Of a stretch of DNA of 50,374 nucleotides, positions 31,849 to 40,314 are shown in pieces (positions within the stretch are counted from its first letter, which is position 1; each line of letters begins with the position of its first letter). The notes under the pieces are model-generated. The model was not told the origin of the DNA, made no database searches, and saw only the letters and a list, made by a program, of their open reading frames with translations. Where the stretch lies: assembly GCF_014323705.1 (NCBI RefSeq), contig NZ_JABVEC010000047.1, forward strand, positions 1 to 50,374, read 5' to 3'. Position numbers and translations under genes: made by a program. The DNA comes from Actinomadura alba. Its GTDB lineage: Bacteria; Actinomycetota; Actinomycetes; Streptosporangiales; Streptosporangiaceae.

Positions 31849-33499
31849 TACCGCCCACCGCGCCGGAGGTCATCAGCAACTCGGGCAGGGTTCCGACGAA
31901 ACCGTCGCGCAGCAGCCGCAGCGCCACCATCCAGGCCTCCGGTCGGCCGCCGATGTGCACATGGACGAGTTCGGCCAGCCGGCGAAGCACCCTCGGGTCG
32001 GGCATCGCGTTGCGATCGGGCGCGAGCACCGCGTCCGCGCTCACCAGGCCGAGCACCTGGTCGGCAGTGAGCTCGTCCCCGTGGCGGCGCAGGGCGGCCG
32101 CCACCGGCTCGCCGTAGACGGCCGCCGGATCCCAGTGCGCGCGCACCTGAGGATCCCGGAGCCGCCGGCGCGGGCCATGCCCGGTCTCGTCGACGAAGAA
32201 GGGACGCAGCGGCGCGTCGCCGATCCGGCCGGTCAGCGCGCGGACCGCCGCGATGCCGCGCATTCCCGGCAACCACAGTGACTCCGCGAAGAGGGCGAGC
32301 GGCTCGGCGGGCAGCAGTTCGACGACCTCCTCGGCGGTCAGCGTGCCCGCGACGAGGCCGTTCCCGGCGACCTTGACGACGCTCAGCGCGCCGGTCCGGG
32401 AAAGGTGCTCGCAGGCCGCGGTGAGCAGTTCGGGTGTCGGATCGCAGATCAGCGACGCGAGTTCCGGATGGTCGGCGATGACCAGCCGGAGCAGGTCGGA
32501 CGGGGTGTCGGTGCGCAGCGCCATCACCCGCGCGACGGGCCGGGGCAGCGGCCCGTCGGCCCGCCGCCGCCGCGGCTCGTCCGCCAGCACCGTCGCCCAG
32601 TCGACCCGGGGGATCGCCGGGTGCCGCCGATCCACGATCGTGCGGACCAGGGCCGGGCTCTCCTGTCGCCATGGCTCGCGGGCGACGGTGTCGGCGAGCT
32701 CGGCCACCGACCGCAGCCACTCGGGCCGCCGCACCCGCTCGGCGAGTGAGCGCAGCCGGGCGGCGCCGTCCGCGCCGGCCAGGGCGGCCTTGACGTACGC
32801 CCGGACGCCCGGTTCCGAGCCGTCCGGTCCCCAGCGAACCTCCGGCAGCAGGTCGGAATCGAGCAGTTCCTGGAGCGCCGAGCGGCGGCCGGCGTCCAGC
32901 AGCGTCCGGCAGGCGCGCAGGGCACCGTGCGGGTCGGCTCCGCGCCCCAGAGCGCGGAGCGCGTGACCGGCGAGATCGGGATCGGCCGCGTGCAGCAGCG
33001 AGGGCAGCAGCCGCCCGGCCGTGGCCTCGTCGGCGCCGCCGTGCAGGAGCTCCCACAGGTACGGCGGGAAGGGAACCGGTGAGACGCCGTCCGCGCGCGA
33101 GGTCTGATGGGCGAGCTGCCGGCGCAGGTTCCGGGAAGCGCGCTCCGACACGAAGAGCGTGAGGTTGATCTCGGGGTCGTCGAGATCGAGGAGGCGGCCC
33201 AGCAGGCTGGACGCGTGGTCCGAGATCGCGTCGCCGGGCAGCCTGGAGTCGCGCAGCGACTCCAGCAACAGAGCCCGGTCCGGCCGCCGCAGCATCGCCT
33301 CGGCGATCATCCGGTTGGGCATGCCGTGGCTGACGTGCGCGACGGAGGCGCGCTCGTGCCGCAGGTGGCCGAGCAGGGCGTCGAGCTCACCGGGGGTCGC
33401 GAATCGCAGCAGCCCGGCGGTGCAGGCGTAACTGTCCGACGCCCGGAGGTAGGTGGCGGTCGCAGAGGTCACGAGCCGACACCGTACGGGGTGATCCAC
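31838..33499 (-). CDS. Large helical (HEAT-like) hypothetical protein
   Basis: A 553-residue cytoplasmic protein made almost entirely of Leu/Ala/Arg-rich helices in pairs of about 35-40 residues (such as GRLLPSLLHAADPDLAGHAL, and LLTAACEHLSRTGALSVVKV). This suggests an alpha-solenoid scaffold of HEAT type. No catalytic motif is visible. It begins 36 nt after the vWA-metallopeptidase gene on the same strand, so it is the second gene of that operon. A GTG at 33499 is used as start; a GTG nine codons in is possible. Genes of this kind often sit between MoxR-like ATPase and vWA genes, which supports a shared complex here. Its stop lies in a 17-bp duplication. Confidence 0.78.
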   Translation of the reverse strand: MDHPVRCRLVTSATATYLRASDSYACTAGLLRFATPGELDALLGHLRHERASVAHVSHGMPNRMIAEAMLRRPDRALLLESLRDSRLPGDAISDHASSLLGRLLDLDDPEINLTLFVSERASRNLRRQLAHQTSRADGVSPVPFPPYLWELLHGGADEATAGRLLPSLLHAADPDLAGHALRALGRGADPHGALRACRTLLDAGRRSALQELLDSDLLPEVRWGPDGSEPGVRAYVKAALAGADGAARLRSLAERVRRPEWLRSVAELADTVAREPWRQESPALVRTIVDRRHPAIPRVDWATVLADEPRRRRADGPLPRPVARVMALRTDTPSDLLRLVIADHPELASLICDPTPELLTAACEHLSRTGALSVVKVAGNGLVAGTLTAEEVVELLPAEPLALFAESLWLPGMRGIAAVRALTGRIGDAPLRPFFVDETGHGPRRRLRDPQVRAHWDPAAVYGEPVAAALRRHGDELTADQVLGLVSADAVLAPDRNAMPDPRVLRRLAELVHVHIGGRPEAWMVALRLLRDGFVGTLPELLMTSGAVGGMDS

Positions 33500-33535
33500 A
33501 CCCGCCGCCAGTGAGTGATCACAGCCGGGCCGCGC

Positions 33536-34933
33536 CTACGCGGAGCGCACGCGGTGGCAGGCCATCGGCGGGTGCCGCCGCTCCGGCCAGTCGTCGCCGC
33601 CGGGAGTGATCAGCCAGATCCATTTGTCCGGTTCGGCCGGGGTCATCTGGGCTGCGTGGCCGTCGGTGACCATGATGACCGCGTCGGGGTGCTCGTCGAG
33701 GCGCTCGCCCTTCACCGCGAGACGACCCTCGACGTAGTCGCGGACGACACCGAAGTTCGTGCCGCCCCCGCCGTACACGCGTTCGCCCGGCCGGAACGGC
33801 ATCACCACCGCGTCGAAGCTCAGCCAGTGCGCCTCGACGCCGTCGATCCGGCCGACCAGCTCGGTCAGCCACTCGACCACCTGGTCAGGCATGGACCCGG
33901 ACGTGTCGAGCGCGATCACGATGGTCTTGACCCGCTCGGGCCCTCGGCGGGCCAGCATGGGGTCGTGGCCGAGCGCCGCGAGGAGCGCGCCGCGCTTCTT
34001 CGGGTAGACGAGCCGCTCGCCCTCGCGCAGCTTGGATGCGAGCACGTCGACCAGCCACTGCTGCCACCAGTCGACCCGCCGGGTCGGCATGGTGACACCG
34101 CGCAGGGCATGCGCGCCGAGATCGCCCCACAGCCGGTCGACGCGTTCACCGGCGCCCTCGGTGCGGCGCAGCAGGTCGAGCAGTTCTTCGCGGGCCGCGC
34201 CGTTGCCACGCCGGGCGGCGATGAGCACGCTGCGCAGCACGTCGGAGGTGACGCGGTCGACCGTCTCCTGGTCGAGACCGGTGTCGTCCAGGAGCACGTG
34301 AACGCAGGCCGGGCCGGGCACGGGCGGATGCCGCATCCGGCCGAGCTCCCGGTAAACGCTCATGTCGGTGGCGACGAACTGCGCGAAGTCGAGTGAGCCG
34401 ACGCCTTGAGCGTCGAGGTCGGCGCGGTAGGCCCGGTGGATCTCCTCGGGATCGATGCCGACCGGCTCGCCGTCGATCGTGGGCAGGCCGGTCTCGCGCA
34501 GCCGCATTTTGGCGACGTGGTTGATGGTGACCTCGCACGCCAGGGTGAAGACCGGATCCTCGCGCAGCTCCCGGTCGGCGAACAGATGCCGCTGGACCAG
34601 GTGCCGGGCCTCGTGGAAGAGGACGAACCGCACGCCCTCCAGGCCCAGCGCGACGAAGAAGTCCGGGTTGTAGAGCAGCACGCAGGTGCCGTCGCCCGAG
34701 GCGAGCACCGCCGCGGTGCCGACGGCGGTGGTGGCGATCTGGTGATGGCATTTCGTGTAGATCCACGACGCGATGGCGCTGTGCGTCATACCGAGATCGA
34801 GCAGCGCCTGTTCCTTCAGCCGCCGGGCCTCCTCGACCGTATCGGGGTCGGCCGGCCGCCACCGCTCGAGAGCGCGCCGGTCGGTCAGCTCCACCACCGG
34901 CAGTCTCGGCCGGACCCGGTCTCCGTACGCCAT
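33536..34933 (-). CDS. vWA-like metallopeptidase (DUF2201 type)
   Basis: A 465-residue protein with two domains. The N-terminal putative zinc-peptidase domain has HEARH (107-111 from this start) after VRFVLFHEA, then ACEVTINH, which may give a further ligand. The C-terminal vWA-like domain has a MIDAS motif DTSGS (343-347) and later GGGGTNF and IMVTDGHAAQ. This architecture is known beside MoxR AAA+ ATPases, where the ATPase is thought to remodel targets recognised by the vWA protein. ATG 34933 was chosen over 34945 and an ATG at 35026, since the family starts near MAYGDRVRP. It is the first gene of an operon with the helical protein. Confidence 0.88.
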   Translation of the reverse strand: MAYGDRVRPRLPVVELTDRRALERWRPADPDTVEEARRLKEQALLDLGMTHSAIASWIYTKCHHQIATTAVGTAAVLASGDGTCVLLYNPDFFVALGLEGVRFVLFHEARHLVQRHLFADRELREDPVFTLACEVTINHVAKMRLRETGLPTIDGEPVGIDPEEIHRAYRADLDAQGVGSLDFAQFVATDMSVYRELGRMRHPPVPGPACVHVLLDDTGLDQETVDRVTSDVLRSVLIAARRGNGAAREELLDLLRRTEGAGERVDRLWGDLGAHALRGVTMPTRRVDWWQQWLVDVLASKLREGERLVYPKKRGALLAALGHDPMLARRGPERVKTIVIALDTSGSMPDQVVEWLTELVGRIDGVEAHWLSFDAVVMPFRPGERVYGGGGTNFGVVRDYVEGRLAVKGERLDEHPDAVIMVTDGHAAQMTPAEPDKWIWLITPGGDDWPERRHPPMACHRVRSA

Positions 34934-34982
34934 GTGCCCAACCATTCCGGCCGCGCGGACGTATCTCCAGCGGTTTTTCGGG

Positions 34983-35055
34983 TTGACAGTAATGGGCGCC
35001 ATACGTTGATTTAGAGAGGATTGCAACCTTGCTGCAACAGCGCCGTCAGTATGAC
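34983..35055. promoter_or_regulatory. Divergent promoter region, methyltransferase/vWA genes
   Basis: A consensus-like TTGACA lies at 34983-34988, pointing to the plus strand; the best -10 candidates, 17-19 bp on (TTGATT or GATTTA), are weak. A CGTCA-GTA-TGACG palindrome at 35043-35055 and a TTGCAACCTTGCTGCAAC repeat follow. They may regulate the DUF574 methyltransferase gene. Confidence 0.35.
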
Positions 35056-35100
35056 GGTATGGGAAGTTGACGTTAGCCTCGAGGGGAAATCGATTGGGGG

Positions 35101-35925
35101 ATGATGGTGGCGTCTTCGAAACGGGAACTTCCTCGCTTCGATCCGACGGTTCCCAACGAGGCTCGCGTCCTCGACTTCATCATCGGTGGCAAGGACAACT
35201 TCGCCGTCGACCGGGAGGCCGCCGAGAAGGTGCTGGAAGTGGCCCCGAACCTGCCGTTGCTGATGCGCGAGAGCCGCAAATGCCTCGGGCGCATGGTTCG
35301 CTTCCTGGCACAGGCCGGCATCCGGCAGTTCGTCGACATCGGTTGCGGGCTGCCGACCCGTGGGAACGTCCACGAGATAGCGCAGGCGGCGGCACCCGGC
35401 TCGCGGGTGGTCTACGTGGACAACGATCCGGTGGTCGTGGCACACGCCCAGGCGCTGCTGGTCAGCAATGACGACACCAGCGTGGTGCAGGCCGACGCCC
35501 GCGACGTCGAGCACATCCTCACCCACCCCGGCCTGACCTCGCTGATAGATCTGAAGCAGCCGGTCGCGTTCCTGCTCATATCACTGCTCCACGTGATCCA
35601 TGAGGACGACGTGGCGACCGGGATCGTCAAACGGCTGCGGGACGCCATGTCCCCCGGGAGTCACCTCGCCATCGCCCATGTGATCTCGGATATCTGCCCC
35701 GACGTGACGGCGGATCTCTGGAAGCTCTTTCGCCGCACGGACACCGACGAGAGTGAGCCGCGGTGCAACGCCCGGGCCAAGGCCGAGGTCGACCCCTACT
35801 TCGACGGGCTCGACCTCGTCGAGCCGGGAGTCGTGCACCTGCCCGCGTGGCGGCCCGACCCCGGCGAGCCCACAGTTCACCCGGCGTCGGTGTGGGTGGT
35901 CGGCGGCGTCGGCCGCAAGAACTGA
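35101..35925 (+). CDS. DUF574 (SAM-dependent) methyltransferase
   Basis: A 274-residue cytoplasmic protein. It has the family opening FDPTVPNEARVLDFIIGGKD followed by NFAVDREAAEKVL, the SAM-binding FVDIGCGLPTRGNVHEIAQ, and VVYVDNDPVVVAHAQALL with the acidic residue for ribose binding. The C-terminal LVEPGVVHLPAWRPD is typical. Such proteins are abundant in actinomycetes, often near DUF397 or HTH genes, and their substrates are unknown. ATG 35101 and 35104 are both possible, with a GGGGG tract just before. The stop codon is fused to the start of a ParA remnant, so the end of this gene is a recombination joint. Confidence 0.92.
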   Translation: MMVASSKRELPRFDPTVPNEARVLDFIIGGKDNFAVDREAAEKVLEVAPNLPLLMRESRKCLGRMVRFLAQAGIRQFVDIGCGLPTRGNVHEIAQAAAPGSRVVYVDNDPVVVAHAQALLVSNDDTSVVQADARDVEHILTHPGLTSLIDLKQPVAFLLISLLHVIHEDDVATGIVKRLRDAMSPGSHLAIAHVISDICPDVTADLWKLFRRTDTDESEPRCNARAKAEVDPYFDGLDLVEPGVVHLPAWRPDPGEPTVHPASVWVVGGVGRKN

Positions 35926-36460
35926 CCCTCAGGCCAACGCCTACGACCTGACCTCCGTGATGGACTCCCCCGGCTACGACGTCATCCACGAACTCGACCC
36001 GGACCGGGTCGCCGACGTACGCCAGATGCGCCAGTACGACACCGTCTTCGTCGACTGCCCGGGCAGCCTTGAAGGACGTGACATCCTCTCCCAGATCGTC
36101 AAGGCCTCCACCTTCGTGCTCATCCCCTACGACCACGAACCCGAGTCCGTCCTGCCCACCCTGCGAACCGCACGCCGAGTCGCAGAGCTCGGCATCCCCC
36201 ATGCGGTGGTCGTCACCAAAGCCAACCCCCAGGTCGGCGCCGACCACGTGCTTGACGCCTGGAAGACCCTCAAGGACCAAGGGATCCCACACTTCCAGTC
36301 GTTCGTCCGGCTGTACCGGGCCTGGCCCAACAGCCTCAAGGCCGGCGTGCCGATCACCCGCTGGAGCGAGCGGCACTCCCCGAAGATCCGGGAAGTCATC
36401 GCCGCCGTCCACACCGAACTGCTACTGAACATCGGCCGGGTCGCCGGGGCCCACCGGTGA
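35924..36460 (+). pseudogene. 5'-truncated ParA-family ATPase
   Basis: About 178 codons from DPQANAYDLTSVMD to the stop, covering the ParA switch and C-terminal regions: YDTVFVDCPGSLEGRDILSQ, then ASTFVLIPYDHEPESVLPTL and VVVTKANPQVGADHVLD. The deviant Walker A (KGGVGKTT) and everything before DPQ are absent, so it cannot bind ATP. The ParA-like frame begins at GAC (35924), inside the methyltransferase's TGA. No ParB is nearby. It is probably the relic of a plasmid or integrative element. An internal ATG could still be translated. Confidence 0.85.
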
Positions 36461-36644
36461 TGACGGCAGCTTAGCCGTGCTGGCCCCACCTCGACATCGA
36501 GGGTGTGCCCGACCCGGAGCACGTTCCCTGGATCGACCCCGACCCATCTGGCCTGGCGAACGGCCCGGTGTCAGCGGCTTCACCGATCAGAAATCCTCCG
36601 CCACGTCGTCAGTTCTGTTAGTTTCCGCACCGGTGGAAGGATTG

Positions 36645-37658
36645 ATGACCATGACCGACACCAGACCGCTGGGCGCCGACGAGGCCACGTTCCTCGCGGC
36701 GGTCTGCTCAGGCGACACGGCGCGGTTCGCACTCATCACGGAGCGCCACCGGCGTGAGCTGCAGGTGCACTGCTACCGGATGCTCGCGAACTACGAGGAT
36801 GCCCAGGACCTGACGCAGGAGACGTTCCTGCGGGCGTGGAAGAAGCGGGAGTCGTTCAGGGGTCACGCTGCGCTGCGGACCTGGCTGTACCGGATCGCGA
36901 CGAACGCCTGCCTCGACTTCCTGGAGAAGCGCAACGACCGCACACCCGTACCGTCCGAGCTGCCGGACCCCGGTTCCGAGGTGCTGTACCTGCAGCCCTA
37001 CCCCGACCGGATGCTCCCGGAGGACCCGCAGGAATCGGTGGTGGCGCGGGAGACGATCGAGCTGGCGTTCATCGTCGCCGTCCAGCACCTGCCGCCGCGG
37101 CAGCGGGCGGTGTTCATCCTGCGCGACGTCCTCGGCTGGCCGGCGGCGAAGGCCGCCGACGCCCTCGAGCTGACCGTCGCATCGGTGACCAGCGCACTGC
37201 AGCGGGCGCGTGTGACGATGCGCGAGCAGCTGCCCGACCGCCGCCTCGATTGGCGGAGCCCCGCCACGCACGAGCTGTCGAATGACGAGCGGGGCGTGGT
37301 GAAGTCGTATATCGACGCCCATGAGCGCAACGACCTCGACGGGCTGATGTCCCTACTGCGCGACGACCTGCGCTTCGCGATGCTGCCCGAGCCGGGAACC
37401 TCGGTCATCACGGCCAAGGACGCGGTGGACGGCTGGGTCTCCGGTGGGCTCTTCCAGCGCGGCCACGACGACTGGCGCTGTATCACCACGACGGTCAACC
37501 GCATGCCTGCCGCCGTGCTGTACCTCCGCACCCCCGACGACCCGGAGTACCGGCTATTTGCCATCGCGGTCCTGCACATCGTCGACGGGAAGATCGCCGA
37601 ACTCACCGGCTTCGACGCCACCGACAAACCATGGCTGGACCTGCCCCCGACACTGTGA
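36645..37658 (+). CDS. ECF sigma factor with SnoaL-like C-terminal domain
   Basis: A 337-residue sigma factor of the SigJ/TIGR02960 (SigX5-like) type. Region 2 has RHRRELQVHCYRMLANYEDA, then QDLTQETFLRAWKKRESFRG and TWLYRIATNACLDFLEKR. Region 4 has LPPRQRAVFILRDVLGWPAA, then KAADALELTVASVTSALQRAR. The last 120 residues (VKSYIDAHERNDLDGLMSLL..., YRLFAIAVLHIVDGKIAELT) form a SnoaL/NTF2-like domain, which in such factors regulates activity without a separate anti-sigma. GGAAGG precedes ATG 36645; ATG 36651 is equally possible. It is followed by a perfect terminator hairpin. Confidence 0.92.
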   Translation: MTMTDTRPLGADEATFLAAVCSGDTARFALITERHRRELQVHCYRMLANYEDAQDLTQETFLRAWKKRESFRGHAALRTWLYRIATNACLDFLEKRNDRTPVPSELPDPGSEVLYLQPYPDRMLPEDPQESVVARETIELAFIVAVQHLPPRQRAVFILRDVLGWPAAKAADALELTVASVTSALQRARVTMREQLPDRRLDWRSPATHELSNDERGVVKSYIDAHERNDLDGLMSLLRDDLRFAMLPEPGTSVITAKDAVDGWVSGGLFQRGHDDWRCITTTVNRMPAAVLYLRTPDDPEYRLFAIAVLHIVDGKIAELTGFDATDKPWLDLPPTL

Positions 37659-37772
37659 TCACACGAAGTCCCCACCGTCGACGAGTCCAGCGCGCGGGCC
37701 GCCGTCACCGAAGTCACCGCGGAATGAGCACCCCGACCAGCTGAACACCAACGCGGCAACGCGAACACCAGC

Positions 37773-37797
37773 GCCCCGCCGGCAACGCCGGCGGGGC
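37773..37797 (+). terminator. Intrinsic terminator
   Basis: A perfect 11-bp stem, GCCCCGCCGGC with its complement, has a 3-nt AAC loop and is followed by ATCTTTAT. It ends the sigma-factor transcript. The rest of the 37659-37991 gap holds short open stretches but nothing I can assign. Confidence 0.85.
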
Positions 37798-37991
37798 ATC
37801 TTTATCCCCGAAGGACATCGTCACGATCAACGACGCCGTCGTCCTCATCTCCGGAGAGTCGGTGTCGGTCAACAGCTCACTCGGAACGCAAGGAAGGGCC
37901 CGGGGAAGGGTTCCCTCATAGCCGAGGGTCACGGTGAGCACGCCAGGAAGGATTTCGATCTGGCCTTACGAGCCGAGCATTTGGCTCTTGC

Positions 37992-38579
37992 TCATCGCCT
38001 CGTCTCGTATCGGGTCAGCAGCACGCCGCCGGGAAATGTCCGCGTCTCGACCAGGTTCAGGTTCACCCAGCTGTCCAGCGCCGTAAAGAACGGCGTGCCG
38101 CCGCCCACCAGGACCGGGTAGGTGACCAGCACGTACTCGTCGATCAGCCCGGCCCGCATGGCCGCTGCGGCGAGTGTGGCGCCGACGATGTCCATCGGGC
38201 CGCCGTCCTCGGCCTTGAGCCGGGTGATCTCGGCGACCGCGTCGCCGGTGACCAGGCGGGTGTTCCAGTCGACCTTGTCGATCGTCGAGGAGAACACCAC
38301 CTTCGGCATGTCCCGCCAGCGGCGGGCGAACTCGATCTCCGCCGGGGTAGCGCCAGGCTGCTGGTCAGCGGTCGGCCATTGGGAACTCATCGCCTCCCAC
38401 AGCTTGCGCCCGTACAGCGCCAGGCCGGTCGCCCCCACCCGGTCGGACCACCACTGGAACAGCTCGTCGCTCGACGACGAGTCCGGTCCCTCACCCCCAC
38501 TCCAGCCGAGGTCGTCGCCGGGCGCGGCGATGTAGCCGTCCAGGGTCACATTCATGCCGAAGATCAGTTTCCGCATCAT
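37992..38579 (-). CDS. Dihydrofolate reductase-like (RibD C-terminal) protein
   Basis: A 195-residue protein of the DHFR/RibD_C family. It opens MRKLIFGMNVTLDGYIAAPG, the typical first strand and loop. It then has LALYGRKLWEAM, VVFSSTIDKVDWNTRLV, DIVGATLAAAAMRAGLIDEY and VLVTYPVLVGGGTPFF, all family landmarks. It probably uses NADPH to reduce an unknown substrate. ATG 38579 has GAGAGG 5 nt upstream; ATG 38576 follows at once. The reading frame stays open upstream to 38714 (VLEPAEYAVLSPEREDYLR...), which may be the end of another, unidentified gene fragment. Confidence 0.92.
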   Translation of the reverse strand: MMRKLIFGMNVTLDGYIAAPGDDLGWSGGEGPDSSSSDELFQWWSDRVGATGLALYGRKLWEAMSSQWPTADQQPGATPAEIEFARRWRDMPKVVFSSTIDKVDWNTRLVTGDAVAEITRLKAEDGGPMDIVGATLAAAAMRAGLIDEYVLVTYPVLVGGGTPFFTALDSWVNLNLVETRTFPGGVLLTRYETRR

Positions 38580-39060
38580 GCCAGCCTCTCGTGAGTCGAT
38601 CTCACACGTACAGACGGGCGCGGCGCGGAAACCTAATCGGTGCGCGATCTGCGTCCGCAGGTAGTCCTCGCGTTCCGGACTCAGCACGGCGTACTCGGCG
38701 GGCTCGAGCACCACCGACCGGATCTCGATTTCACCCTCGCAAACGCCTGGTCACACAGCTACAGCACCGTGCCCTGTCACCGCGCTGGAGATCGCCAAGC
38801 AGTTCCCGACGCTGGGCATCTCGCTCGGCGACCAGCGGCCGCACGTGCGCCGCAAGATCCGCGAGTACCTACCTCTCTACCAGCGCCGACGCAGCTAAGC
38901 GTTGTTTTCAGCGCCTGCTACTGAAGGGTCAGTGGGGTCCAGCACCTTGCGTGGGGCCGCTACTGGGCCACCGCGTAGTCCGGCCCGGTCATCGCCGGCC
39001 TCCAGGTCTGCGCCCGGCGGGTCGCGTTCGGCCTGCCACCGGCCGAGCGCCTCGGCCGCC
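38580..39060. other. Gene-poor segment with unidentified coding scraps
   Basis: About 480 bp without an intact gene. A plus-strand scrap at 38776-38899 reads VTALEIAKQFPTLGISLGDQ, then RPHVRRKIREYLPLYQRRRS, and ends in TAA; it looks like the C-terminus of a lost protein that I cannot name. A minus-strand scrap upstream of the DHFR-like gene may also be coding debris. Confidence 0.4.
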
Positions 39061-39247
39061 GCCAAGCGCCGCCAGGCCGAGGGCCGGATGCTCCCCGGCA
39101 AAAAGCACATCGGCCGGCCCCCCCGCGATCGGCCCTGCCGAACTGGCCGCGCTCCGCGACCTGATCGACAAGGGCGTCTCGGTCACCGAGGCCGCCCGCA
39201 CCCTCAAGATCGGACGCTCGACCGCCTACGCCGCGCTCGCCGCGTAG
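39061..39247 (+). pseudogene. Serine recombinase (resolvase) C-terminus with C-tract frameshift
   Basis: Two frames together encode AKRRQAEGRMLPGKKHIGRP and, one base shifted, AIGPAELAALRDLIDKGVSV followed by TEAARTLKIGRSTAYAALAA. This is the HTH_7 DNA-binding end of a Tn3-type resolvase or invertase. The switch occurs at a run of seven C (39118-39124), where six would restore the frame. The catalytic domain is absent, so this is a dead fragment. Confidence 0.75.
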
Positions 39248-39349
39248 CGGCTGCACCGACCGGTACGGGCGTCCGGGTGGCGCGAACTCACCGAAAGGGC
39301 ATGGGAGTTTGCCCGTACGGGGACGGGTTCTAGCGGTTACGTTCGGCGC

Positions 39350-39454
39350 ATGGGAATCATCGAGGCCGCGGCGTGGGGACTGTCCGGTGGACTGGCCGCC
39401 GGGCTGGTCTCGCTGATGACCGCGGTCGCCACGGCGGGCTTCCGCTGGCCCTAG
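39350..39454 (+). CDS. Possible 34-residue membrane peptide
   Basis: A short frame, MGIIEAAAWGLSGGLAAGLV followed by SLMTAVATAGFRWP, with one hydrophobic helix. It follows a GGTTACGTT sequence 8 nt upstream, which could be a leaderless -10 region. It could be a genuine small membrane peptide or the start of a broken gene whose remainder (39461-39685) is out of frame. I know of no named family. Confidence 0.35.
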   Translation: MGIIEAAAWGLSGGLAAGLVSLMTAVATAGFRWP

Positions 39455-39669
39455 CCCCCGGTGAAAGAGCTCGACATGGCCGCCCGGCTCGGGCCCGGCT
39501 GGACGCTGCGTCAGCGGGCCGGCGACGCCGAGACCATCACGTGGCTCGTCTCCTACCAGAGATCCCGCCCGGGGTGGCGGCGTTGGGGACGAGATATGAG
39601 ACCGCGGCTGACACCGGCCGCCCCCTGTGAGGGCCGGGATCGGGTGGGGGGCGGCGGTGGAGGGACCCG

Positions 39670-40314
39670 TCAGCGGTTGAGATAGGCGAGCACGGCGAGC
39701 ACCCGGCGGTTGTCGTCCTCGGAGACCACGAGGTCGAGCTTGGTGAAGATGTTCGCGGTGTGCTTGGCGACGGCCCGCTCGGTGACGACGAGCCGCTGCG
39801 CGATGGCGGCGTTCGAACGGCCCTCGGCCATCAGCGCGAGCACCTCCAGCTCACGCGGGCTCAGCCGGGTGACCGGCTCCTCGCGGGCACCACCGGCCAG
39901 CAGCCGGGAGATCACTTCCGGGTCCATCACGGTGCCGCCCGCCGCGACGCGGCGTACGGCGTCGACGAACTGGGCCGAGTCGAACACCCGGTCCTTCAGC
40001 AGGTAGCCGACCGCTCCGCTGCCGTCGGCCAGCAGCTCGCGGGCGTACAGCTGCTCCACGTACTGCGAGAGGACGAGTACCGGCAGGCCGGGTACCTCGC
40101 GGCGGGCCCGTAGCGCCGCCTGGAGCCCCTCGTCGGTGAAGGACGGCGGCAGCCGTACGTCCACGACCGCCACGTCGGGCCGCTGCTCGACCAGGGCGGT
40201 GAGCAGCGACGGCCCGTCCGCGACGGCGGCGACGATCTCGAAGTCATGCGCCTCGAGCAGGCGGACCAGCCCATCCCTCAGGAGGACGAGGTCCTCGGCG
40301 AGGACGACGCGCAC
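39670..40314 (-). CDS. NarL/LuxR-type response regulator
   Basis: A 214-residue regulator. The receiver domain has acidic residues at AED (6-8), phospho-acceptor Asp52 (VAVVDVRLPP) and Lys107 (YLLKDRV). The C-terminal LuxR-type HTH is LSPRELEVLALMAEGRSNAA followed by IAQRLVVTERAVAKHTANIF. The ATG at 40314 lies inside the end of the sensor kinase gene (37-nt overlap), so the two are translationally coupled and form a two-component system. The target genes are unknown. Confidence 0.95.
   Translation of the reverse strand: MRVVLAEDLVLLRDGLVRLLEAHDFEIVAAVADGPSLLTALVEQRPDVAVVDVRLPPSFTDEGLQAALRARREVPGLPVLVLSQYVEQLYARELLADGSGAVGYLLKDRVFDSAQFVDAVRRVAAGGTVMDPEVISRLLAGGAREEPVTRLSPRELEVLALMAEGRSNAAIAQRLVVTERAVAKHTANIFTKLDLVVSEDDNRRVLAVLAYLNR

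Noticed and set aside
37805..37990. Possible short gene between the sigma terminator and the DHFR-like gene
   Set aside because: A stretch reading KDIVTINDAVVLISGESVSV is protein-like, but it has no start, no family and no continuation.
39461..39685. A 74-codon plus-strand frame with a GTG start
   Set aside because: It has no ribosome-binding site or family similarity and ends in a Gly-rich run overlapping the response regulator's 3' end. It could be debris of the 39350 frame.
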